Below are positions 55,494 through 64,000 of a stretch of 64,000 nucleotides of DNA, one piece after another. Numbering within the stretch: the stretch's first letter is position 1; each line of letters opens with the position of its first letter. A program made the translations under genes and the position numbers. Source of the DNA: Strongylocentrotus droebachiensis (taxonomy: Eukaryota; Echinodermata; Echinoidea; Camarodonta; Strongylocentrotidae); the NCBI GenBank assembly GCA_035222895.1, contig JAVYIG010002103.1, forward strand, positions 186,001-250,000. Reading direction: 5' to 3'. The notes beneath the pieces are model-generated. The model worked only from the letters and a program-made list of their open reading frames with translations, was not told where the DNA came from and ran no database searches.

Positions 55494-58400
55494 CTGGAAT
55501 TTGAAAGGAATTTTATATGTAAGCCATATAATAAACAACACATTTTGAATGGGTAGAATTGAAAGGAAGCCACCCTGCTATAAAGTTGCATTCTGGTTAT
55601 GCGATTGCATTGTGAAAGAAACGGTGTCGATTCCAGTATGTGTGTGTACTGCAAGGTTCCGGAATGATCAAAATGATAAGATATTTGGTCCGGTCTTGGT
55701 ATTGAAAGTAACAAGCAATGTACACAGAAACATGTAAATGGGACAATACAAACATGTGGCATACAAATGTTGTCCTGTAACATGTCCTATTTAGAATATG
55801 AAGGCATTTGAAGAGCCATGCTGTTCAGGGAACATTTTTTCCTGATGTTCTTCCACAGTTGCATAATAACAATGAAAATTCTCACAAATTATGGTTCACC
55901 TTTTTCATCAGAACTCAACCTTCTCTTCAAGTTGACATTAGAATTCAGAAGAAAAAAAAAAGACACTTCTTGTTATCCATATTCTCTTAAAATAGGAATA
56001 TACCTGTTGCTCCTTCATTCATGTTCAAGAAATTGTAATCTTTCTTTGCATATGTTTTTCACCTAAATCGCTTCGTACGTTATCAAAAGCCACGCTTTCC
56101 TATGTTGCTTTATGGTAGTTATTTATATATCATGTATTAACAAAATATTGATATCAACATTTCAAGATGCTCTCACTGCTATCAAAATATTTTAATCTTA
56201 AAATTCGCGTATCCAAATTGGAGCTGATACCGACATTGATTGTATATCTGTTTGGAAAAGGTAACTCATAAAATATCCTGATACGAGAGAATACTGCCAT
56301 TATTCTGGATTGTCATATCTACTCTTACTTTTCTTTCTTGGATATATGTTCATATCCGTAAATGTGGTCCATCTATACAGAGTGAGTCAGAAAAATTGTC
56401 CCACTTTGTAAAAGTTGTATTGTTTGAAGTATGAATATTTAATCATGGGTTTCATGATATGTCTTGATAAAGTTATCCTCCCAGTACATTTAGGTACCAT
56501 TTTCATTTCCATCTCTGCGCCAAGTTGATTGGTGAGGAATAAAACAGTGCAAAAATCTCCCAAAAACTTTGTATTACCTTTAATGGAATGGCCCCGAGTA
56601 TTTATGCCAACGTTGACATGATATACATTTAGATAAATTTATGTTGCAATTTCCATTGATATACTTGCATACCTTTAGCAATATACTAAGTAGGTAACTT
56701 ACATTCAGAACAATCGTCCCCAGTGACTTGTTTGACCTGTGGAGACCAGTGATGTGAAGTCCTAGTCTACCGTCTGTCTTTGTACCACATTCAAGAAGCC
56801 TGCATCATATAAACAAAGAGTAACATTACGTAAAAATGAGAAATTGAAAGACGATATTGCAGCCATTTGTAGATGAGTACGTGTACAGATAAAATGTAAC
56901 AACCATCTAAATATTATCTGTGTACACCTAGAATATATAAAATGAAACTAAACTAATTAACCTGGCTTCTATGGGTTGATGATCAAGAAGTATGAAGAAA
57001 TAAATGATAACATAAATAGGGGTGCACGGAACTGAAGTGGGTCTTGGGTTCCATTCATTCTTCTGTGACTTGATAATATTAAAGTCTTTTTCTTTATGTT
57101 TACACGTTATATTTTATATGTATACATGTAATGTTAATGACATCCCACTACTGATTAAATGTGGGATTCTCATTTATTTCTACTAATCAAGATGAGATTT
57201 TCCCCGTATAAAAGAGTGGTCCCCATAAATAAAACTTTTTTCCCTGGTAGTTGTCAATAAACTAACTTGCTCTGCGCTGGTTTAAATCAATTACCATCAA
57301 TGCTTTAAACTAGTATTATAACTATTATTGTTATCAATACTCATTAATAATATGGCTATTGTCATTATTATTATAGTTATCATTAATATTATTAACTAAC
57401 TAATGATTTTTACAATAAACTCACAATAGATGATTCATCGTCTTCATATGTCTGCAAGACTCGACGAGTTCAACCAAGTCTTCCTCGTTTGTGCACTGCA
57501 CTCTGGATATACAAAGCCATTGTATTTTCTTGGTTTGTTCTCTAATCAGAAGACCCAGTCCTCTCATCGTCTCTCTCGATACACGGCTCTTCTCTGACGG
57601 GAATGTTGACGATGCTCTAAGGTTTATATGTGTGAGATGCTGCCCTCCGGTCCGACGAAGACCAGCCGTGATCTGACGAATGTCTCTCTCTGAATCATCG
57701 ATAGTGATCTCGATATGTCTTAAGCCAGGGAGAGAAGAGAGCAGACCTTCATAGCTTTGTGACGTCACTTCCTCGGCTGATAGCTTTGTGACGGATGGAA
57801 GCTCAGGAGGAGATGGATGGAAACTGAGAGAGGAGCATGAGATGGTGAGGTGGTTCAGTGAGATAAAGGATCTCAGGCAGGACCACAACTGTCCGGTCAT
57901 CTCAGCAGATAGTTGACACTGCTGTATGTCGAACCTAGTATTCTGCAATGCACACATAAATATGTTAACTAAATGTCTGGAGATATAATTCAACATCAGT
58001 GAAGCTGAAAATACAACTTAAATGCATCACCTACATTCATAATCCGATATAGATTGGATTCTCTCATGAAAAACAATCAATGCTTCTTTGTAGCAATTTC
58101 CTCAGTTTAAGGCAAAGGATATCCCTTTCTCGAATATTTCAAAGCGAAATGCATGCACCTGTATTACAAAAATCTACTCACCTGGACGGCATCTCTGTTG
58201 TTTAGAGAACTACACCCACTCCTACATATAATTAATATTAGAAAAAAGAATGAGGATAAGTATGTGATTCAAATAATTATTTGGACATTATTTTAAATTA
58301 AATTCACAAAGGATATAAGTGAGATGTACATCCCCTCTGCAAAGAGGTCAAGATAATTATTAAAACAACAATACTAACAAGAACAATAATGACACTAATC

Positions 58401-61400
58401 ATCTTATAAAAGTGATAATATAATGATGGCAATGATAAAAAAGAATATCAATAGTAATACATTGTTATAAATAGTTTGTGTTCATGTCGTCTTAAAACGC
58501 GACATAAACACCAATAACTGTAAATGAATTAAGATCTAGATGATATATCTAGATTGACGTACCCCGAATTCAAGGAAATTAGTTGTCTTGTCTTGACAAA
58601 CAGGTAAACTAGGGCTTCGTTGGCTCTGCCCTTCGCTCCGGACACACGCTGCTGCTGATGGTTTTTGGAGACTAATTTTTGAAGACTAATCCCTCCAATT
58701 GTCTCTCCTGATTCAATCGTCCTTGCTGTATATGCTGTGTATGCTGGCTGAGCGTGTAGTCTGATATGAACAAAGAACTGTTCATCTGTAGCCCTAGTCT
58801 GACTCATAGGTCCGGATGCGGTGGTGATCTGAAAAGTGTTGCTTGTCTCTGTAACATCAATATAGACATCGATATCCTTCACTCTGGGTATCGATGAGAG
58901 CACTCCTTCGTAGCATTGTGACGTCACTCTCTCAGCTGATAGCTTTGTGACTGATAGAAGCTCCGGAGGAGAAGGAGGGAAACTGAGAGAGGAGTCTGAG
59001 ATGCTCAGCTGGTTCAGTGAGGTGAAGGATCTGAGGCAGGACCACAGCTTTACGGTCATCTCGGTAGATAGTTGGCACTGCTGTATCTCAAACCTAGTCT
59101 TCTGCAATGAAATGCACACCTAAACATTGAAATTAAATGTGTGGATATATAATTTAACATCAGTGCAGTTGAAAATACAATTTATTAAAATGTAACACCT
59201 AAATTCATAATCCGATAATTGATTGGATTCACTCACTAAAACAATCAACGTTCCTTTGTTGCAATTTCATCAGTTTAAGGCAGAGGACATCCCTTTCTCG
59301 AATATTTCAAAGCGAAATACATGCACCCGTATTACAAAAGTCTACTCACCTGGATGGCATCTCTGTTCTTTGGAGGACTACCTCCACTCCTTTATATAAT
59401 ATTTGAAAAAAGAATGAGGGAAAGAATAAGGTTCAATCAATTATTTGGATTTTTTTTTTTTACATTAAATTTACAAATACTATAAGTAAACTGTACATCC
59501 CCTTTGCACAGAGGTAATATAGATGATTATGAAAACAACAATAATAACAATAACATTAATTATACTAATCATCTGATCAAAGTGAATATATTAAGACAGC
59601 AATGAAAATAAGAACATCAACAGTAACATATTGTTATATATAGTTTGTGTTCATGTCATCTTAAAAACCAAAATGATTACCAATATCTTTAAATGAATAA
59701 AGATCTAAAGATCTAAATCTAGATTTACGTACTCCGAATTCAAATAAGTCAGTTGCTTTGTCTTTACGAACAGATCAACCAAGACTTCGTCGTCTCTGCC
59801 CTTCACTCCCGACACATGCAGCCGCTGTCGGTCTTCGGTTTGGTCTTCAAATATAATAATAGGCCCTCCATTTGTCTCTCCTGATTCAATTTTCCTGTCT
59901 GTGGTGAGTGCTGGCCATGCGTGTAGTCTGATATGCACAAAGGACTGTTCATCTCTAGCCCTAGTTTGACTCATAGGTCTGGAGGCGGTGGTGATGTGAA
60001 AAGTGTTGCTTGTCTCTGTAACATCGATAGAGACATCGATATATCTCACTCCAGGTATCGATATGAGCACCCTTTCGTAGCTTTGAGACGTCATTCTATC
60101 AGCTGAAAGCTTTCTGACTGATAGAAGCACCGGAGGAGATGGAGGGAAACTGATAGACGAGTCTGAGATGATGAGAGTATCTAGCACCGAAAAAGCTTTG
60201 AGACAGGACCAAAGTCCACTCGTCACGTCGGTAGTAAGAGTAGACCCCTCGAACTGTACTGTCCTAACCTGGTGTTCAGATAGACAGAGAGAGAGAGAAG
60301 GGGGGGGGGGGGGGGGTAGATAGATAACAAAAATGTCTGAACATCGATAAGATGATGAAGATATCTATTTCATCTCTAGCCTAGAATATGGCCAGTTCTT
60401 ATATTTCATCTTTATAATATTCTCTATACTAACTTCGAGCCGCCGAAGATGGCGTTATCAACAAACTAGTACACGCTCCCTTTCCGCCGGGCTTAGAAAT
60501 CCAAAGATCATGCCATTATTGGCTTGCAGCAGGTAGGGGGAAGTCGCGGTGATGGCGATTATTAAAACAATCAATCGGCAAGATTCTGAACTATATGATA
60601 TCTTGTTTGGGTGGTAATCATTAAAGCAAGCGAGACTGCGGCCTGATCTTATCTGAGAATAATATTCGCTAAAGATTTATTTTCTTCCAAGTAAAATCTA
60701 CAGATCCCTTGTTTAACACAGGCTACTCATACGTCTTGATCATTTTATCATGCACTATTATTTATTATAGAGGTGTTGTAGTCTAGAAGATACGTCACCG
60801 GACATTGGATCGCATAGTTCCCGGATCGAGTTTCGCCGCGGCACTATTGTCCTTTGGCAAGACATTAATCTACATTTGCCATACTCCACCCAAGTGAGTT
60901 AAATGGCTACCTGGTAGGAAGAAATTCCTTGAATGCTTGAGCACCTTTTTTATGGTAGCTCGGTTAAAGCCGGGGTAATGATTATGATTGCAGGGTCCTC
61001 AGGGAGAACAGTATGAATACTAATGAGGCTACCCTGGGTAAACAAGGCATGTTATTATCATTATTATTATTATTAATATGCCGTACATTATAATTAATAA
61101 TGACAAAGTAAATCTTACTCATTTAACTTACAGTTATCGCAGCGGAGGGCTGTAAACCTAATAAATCTTTATGAAATTATTATTGTAAACATATTTTGTG
61201 AAATAAAATGCGCCTACATTTTGTTTTAGTTTTATTGGAAGATTTAGCATCCCAACAACGGTGTAGACAGTCGGTGATTTTAGAACAATAGTCTGTGCAG
61301 TTACACATCTTCGAACCAACGAAGACACGTTTCCTTCACTGCCCTTGGTCTCTGATGAGCAGTCAAGAAGAATGCGATATCGCTCGCTCTCATTCAAAAG

Positions 61401-64000
61401 GTGGTTGGAAAGGAGCGCCTCCATTATTCGTATGCAAAGGCTGTTATCTGTGCCAGCAGTGAATCGGATGAGGTTCTCATAGTCACCGATATTTGCTTTA
61501 ATTTTGTGCAGCAGTCTGTCCAACTTAGAAATCTTGAGTAGTAACATATATTTATTCGTTACAGCGGCGAGGTATTTCCCAGCCGAGTGTTCCTGAACGA
61601 GTTTGTGATAAAACTCAATGGTCGTGAAAGTGGTATTGTGAGATTGCGGGAGCGTTGTCGTTGCAATCGTCGTGTTGGATAATATCCCAAGCTCACATGC
61701 CCTTTTAAGAATAGCAGGGACTCTACGGAAATCATGGGGCGTAAAAACTATTTTTTTTGAGTCGTCGATTAGACCAGCTAGAGCAACCTTTCCCAGTTCA
61801 AGAATGATTTCGATTAGTTCTTCTTTTGTTATTTCGTCTTTCGATTTTGATCGGGCATTGGCATGGTGCATCAGAAAATCATTTACGCTGTCTAATAAAT
61901 CTGTTTGAGTTGCAGTTTCAGTGATCAAAAGCCCCTCGCTCCATAAGTGACATACCATGAGACAAAATAAAGGTGTTTTGACAAGTTCATTAATCAGTGG
62001 TTTGTCATCAAGGTAGTCTTTCAGACCATGTCCACTACAAGGATTTGGAGTCGAAAGAAAGAACTTGTCGATGTACTCTCGTGAGCTCTCTTGCGAGAAT
62101 CCTTCGATCCACATCTTTGTGTATACCCATGAAAGTTCCGCTTGATTGAAGAAGTTCTCTAGATGAGGGCGCGTTGTTACAAGGACTCTACACTCTTTAA
62201 ATTCTTCCCAGCGGATGACTCTGACAATGTTGCTCTCTAAGCTTAGGTTTGAAGAAGAAATACCGGCATACTCATCTAGCCCGTCTAGTATGATGTGACA
62301 GATTTCCTGATTATTCCTGATGAAACTCTCCAGATCCTCTGGTGTGAGACCATCAACATCACTCAAGAGCTGGGATTTGATAGCTTCTCCGATCGATGTA
62401 AACTGAGTTGCGTTTCGGAATTTCACAACAAACAGAAGTGGCAGGTGCTCTAATGCTGACCCCTCATCTCTATGAACCCAGTCGTAAGCCATCTTAGCAA
62501 CAGCCGTGGTCTTCCCTCTACCCGCGGGGGCCGAAATGAGGATTCGAGCTGGCAGTTTGTCGTTTACTTTCGTTGAAAATATTTTAGCAACAGAACCCTG
62601 GAGTATTTCCTTCGTGTGTGTGTCTTTTCCAGTAGGGTCCTTTGTCACCATTGTGACTACCGTGTGCATATTTTCAAACTCAGCATAATCACTTTGATCC
62701 CACGGCTTCAATTGAATTTTGCACAATTGAGTTAGGTACTGGTTTTCCAATTTGGTGCGACATTGCTCAACAGTTAAGGATTTCGAGATCTTCTCACGGT
62801 AGATATCTGAAATGATACAAGCATATATGACAGTTAGGGTTCAATAGGTCTGTTTGCCGCTGAAATACATCAAGTGCCGTTAATGGTTCTCTTCCCCATG
62901 GGGTAGAAGCCTGGAAATCCAACATTAGTAGCAAATTGCTCCTACAGAAAGCGTGAAAATTAAAGAAGCAGATGATGCCATTTTAAATGAAATCGGACAA
63001 GCAATTAATGGGGGTAGTGAGCATATTTTTTTTTATTTTTTTGGCCCTCGAAAATTTAATAATTTGCTACCCCCCCCCCCCCACCCTTGAACGCAAGGGG
63101 GGGGGGGGGGCATCCCCCCAAAAAGGTAAAAATCACGTTTTTTACACGTTTTTTACACGTTCCCCCCCCCCCCCCCTGGATCCGCCACTGTCTGGACACC
63201 CGCCGATTCGTGAACTGCCAGTGTCACAAATAAGGTATACAAATATGCTCATCTGACGATAATTTAATGTATAACAACCCCTGAAAGTCTGGGGGCTCCG
63301 CCCCCTGGACCCAACAACAATTTTTGTCCTTCCAGCGTCACAAATAAGGTATCAAAATATGCTCATCTGACGATAATTTAATGTATAAAAACCCCTGAGC
63401 TTCCGGGGGCTCCGCCCCTGGACCCCAGGCCAATTCGTGACCTGCCAGTGTCACAAATAAAGTATAAAATATGCTCATCTGACAATTAAATGGCTATACC
63501 CCCTGAGCTACTGGGGGCTCCACCCCTTGACCCCCGTCGAGAAATGTTCAGCGGGGCTTACGTGTAAGAGTGGGGTGATGGGGATTTTTTTGGTCTACCC
63601 CCCCCCCGAACGTTTTTTTGCCACTGCCGCTGTCACCATTAAGTACCAATATTTGGCTCGCATGATTTCAAATTTGGGCCGCCCCCCCCCCCCCCTAAAA
63701 GAATCCTGGATCCGCGCCTGGTCTAGTCAAGACTCCCTCAGGGTCGATTTAATATCCACTGTAGGCTTTTTATACTATTCTGTCAAACATCTTCGAAGAG
63801 TCCAACCGGGCTTTGTTATTCCGCAGCCGCAGGGTCTATGAATATGAAGGGAGCGCCGTCGCTAGCCGGGAAACCAGCGCTAGCATTGGATTTGGAGCTA
63901 CATCGTCTAGCTAGAGCTGCTATTGCTAGCCTAAAATTAATGAAATGGCTAAATGTAACCTTTATGAGACTCATAATATAACAAATTTGTCTCACCTAAT
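54973..64000 (-). CDS. NLR gene B (NACHT-LRR), central portion, both ends outside or unresolved
   Basis: Minus-strand exons: 62806-61218 (NACHT), 60268-59733, 59389-59350, 59101-58563, 58231-58192, 57942-57425, 56799-56703, 55493-54973. All junctions have AG/GT and compatible phases (start phase 1; then 0; then 0 to 2 and 2 to 0 alternating), about 1,300 codons. The product would be a cytoplasmic NOD-like receptor: NACHT NTPase followed by LRRs. The Walker A and B motifs are intact, so nucleotide binding is plausible. The N-terminal effector exon lies beyond 64000 (a possible donor is visible at 63995) and the 3' terminal exons were not found. Convergent with gene A. Confidence 0.8.
55585..55760. 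repeat. Copy of the 32231-32575 element interior
   Basis: Shares TGCGATTGCATTGTGAAAGA and the following GGAATGATCAAA..GATAAGA.ATTTGG.CC text with 32259-32330; termini not preserved. It lies in the intron between gene B exons. Confidence 0.65.
56703..56799 (-). CDS. NLR gene B short LRR exon (97 nt, phase 2 to 0)
   Basis: Acceptor ATGATGCAG; the first base completes Leu from the previous exon, then LLECGTKTDGRLGLHITGLH and RSNKSLGTIVLN up to a consensus GTAAGT donor. It has an LRR-like LGLHITGLH core. Longer than the two 40-nt short exons upstream but the same phase. Confidence 0.75.
57425..57942 (-). CDS. NLR gene B LRR exon 3 (long type, phase 0 to 2)
   Basis: Acceptor GCATTGCAG; reads NTRFDIQQCQLSAEMTGQLW, SLNHLTISCSSLSFHPSPPE, LPGLRHIEITIDDSERDI and ends RHMKTMNHL with a GTGAGT donor. 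Closely related to exon 4 (55493-54973), sharing TAGLRRTGGQ.LTHI and EQTK..QWLCIS. Confidence 0.82.
58192..58231 (-). CDS. NLR gene B micro-exon (40 nt, phase 2 to 0)
   Basis: Acceptor TTATATGTAG, then one base plus 13 codons (SGCSSLNNRDAVQ) and a GTGAGT donor. Its phase fits exactly between the two neighbouring long exons. Very short, but conserved in the duplicate at 59389-59350, which supports it as real. Confidence 0.65.
58563..59101 (-). CDS. NLR gene B LRR exon 2 (long type, phase 0 to 2)
   Basis: Acceptor TTTCATTGCAG; reads KTRFEIQQCQLSTEMTVKLW, SLNQLSISDSSLSFPPSPPE, SVTKLSAERVTSQCYEGVLS. Its second half (FQITTASGPMSQTRATDEQF) differs from exons 3 and 4 but matches exon 1. The donor GTACGT follows two bases of a codon. 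Confidence 0.8.
59350..59389 (-). CDS. NLR gene B micro-exon (40 nt, phase 2 to 0)
   Basis: One base plus SGGSPPKNRDAIQ, then GTGAGT. Acceptor ATATAAAG is weaker than that of its twin at 58231. Conserved size, phase and sequence with the twin. Confidence 0.6.
59733..60268 (-). CDS. NLR gene B LRR exon 1 (long type, phase 0 to 2)
   Basis: Acceptor CTGAACACCAG, then VRTVQFEGSTLTTDVTSGLW, LDTLIISDSSISFPPSPPVL, SVRKLSADRMTSQSYERVLI, IPGVRYIDVSIDVTE and SFVHIRLHAWPALT. The donor GTACGT gives phase 2, as in its twin. A purine-rich tract with a G run (60281-60317) lies in the intron before it. Confidence 0.8.
60769..61078 (+). mobile_element. tRNA-derived SINE
   Basis: The head resembles a tRNA gene: an A-box-like TAGTCTAGAAG and a B-box-like GGATCGAGTTT about 45 bp later. 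A body with TTTGGCAAGACATTAATC, CTACCTGGTAGGAAG and TTAAAGCCGGGGTAAT follows, then a stem-loop (AGGGTCCTCAGGGAGAACAG ... GAGGCTACCCTG) and a (TTA)n tail. This pattern is familiar from echinoderm and other invertebrate SINEs. It is in the intron after the NACHT exon, antisense to gene B. Confidence 0.65.
61218..62806 (-). CDS. NLR gene B NACHT exon (529 codons)
   Basis: Begins after ATCATTTCAG (phase 1) with IYREKISKSLTVEQCRTKLE, then QLCKIQLKPWD, and ends on a whole codon before GTAGGC. The P-loop APAGRGKTT is at residues about 92-100 (62531-62505), Walker B with the NACHT-type acidic extension IILDGLDEYAG at about 172-182, and sensor-like LVTTRPH downstream. A helical region follows, then FYHKLVQEHSAGKYLA (winged-helix end). 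The STAND-class P-loop NTPase should drive ligand-dependent oligomerisation. No stops or frameshifts; an intact gene is likely. Confidence 0.92.
63209..63542. repeat. Three tandem copies of a roughly 115-bp repeat
   Basis: Each copy has a TCACAAATAAGGTAT-like start, ATATGCTCATCTGACGATAA, then GGGGGCTCCGCCCCCTGGAC, where GGGGGCTCCGCCCCC is a self-complementary core. Copies begin near 63209, 63325 and 63438. Flanked by C/G runs and GGATCCGC motifs (63177, 63707), suggesting they are the interior of a DNA element. Confidence 0.8.
63995..64000 (-). promoter_or_regulatory. Possible splice donor of the upstream gene B exon
   Basis: On the minus strand the window starts ATTAGGTGAGAC. A G|GTGAGA donor here would supply the single base needed to complete the first codon (GAT, Asp) of the NACHT exon. 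Only a few bases of the exon are inside the window. Confidence 0.3.

Larger units (their letters stand above)
58010..60300 (-). repeat. Tandem duplication of long-plus-short LRR exon block (about 1.16 kb unit)
   Basis: 58010-59130 and 59150-60290 share exons and introns, for example the intron text CCCTTTCTCGAATATTTCAA, GTTTAAGGCA.AGGA.ATCC and the exon text ATGAGTCAGACTAGGGCTA (as complement). This shows how gene B enlarges its LRR region: by block duplication of a two-exon unit. Confidence 0.8.

Noticed and set aside
56385-56420. CAGAGTGAGTCAGAAAAATT motif resembling a transposon terminus
   Set aside because: No inverted partner found in the same intron.

Overview
This window looks like animal nuclear DNA, most probably from an echinoderm and best fitting a sea urchin. 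It is AT-rich, has many introns, is full of transposon debris, and carries two NLR-type (NACHT plus leucine-rich repeat) innate-immunity genes of the style that is massively expanded in echinoids. The species assignment is inference from protein style and repeat content. No prokaryotic features, rRNA or tRNA genes were seen.

Layout. (1) Positions 1-32,060, plus strand: the 3' part of NLR gene A. The window opens inside the exon coding the end of the NACHT region. Fourteen further coding exons follow, joined in frame by GT-AG introns, to a stop at 31,105-31,107, giving about 1,060 residues in the window. Its core is a tandem array (about 14.4-28.7 kb) of near-identical in-frame LRR exons of 60-65 codons: seven intact copies, one clearly dead copy, and remnants on either side. 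Introns hold a PIF/Harbinger-related element (7,233-8,872), foldback elements, LINE fragments, and a 1,018-bp terminal-inverted-repeat (TIR) element whose empty site survives in a neighbouring duplicate. (2) About 32.1-54.9 kb: a long interval without a recognisable host gene. It holds TIR/MITE elements, LINE 3' ends with short repeated tails, minisatellites, a 246-bp inverted-repeat element with a hammerhead-like motif on the minus strand, and one larger non-LTR retrotransposon (49.5-52.4 kb) broken by a nested TIR element and frameshifts. (3) 54,973-64,000, minus strand: NLR gene B. One 1,589-bp exon carries the NACHT NTPase (Walker A, Walker B, winged-helix end). Four long LRR exons follow, each pair of long exons separated by a short exon, with strictly alternating intron phases (0 to 2, then 2 to 0). 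A possible donor site at the window edge suggests that the N-terminal (effector-domain) exon lies beyond 64,000; the last exons toward lower coordinates were not found.

How the genes relate. A and B are convergent and share the NACHT end, the long-plus-short LRR exon pair (A: 6,296-6,729 + 10,580-10,673) and phase-0 LRR junctions. Gene A has additionally expanded single phase-0 LRR exons. Because every array exon is a whole number of codons, copies can be gained, lost or skipped without breaking the frame. Neighbouring copies differ almost only at amino-acid-changing positions, which points to diversifying selection on a ligand-sensing surface.

The most novel signals are the LRR exon array with its nonsynonymous bias, the candidate hammerhead ribozyme inside a 65-bp perfect inverted repeat with 13-bp flanking direct repeats, and the filled/empty-site pair that defines a noncoding DNA transposon.
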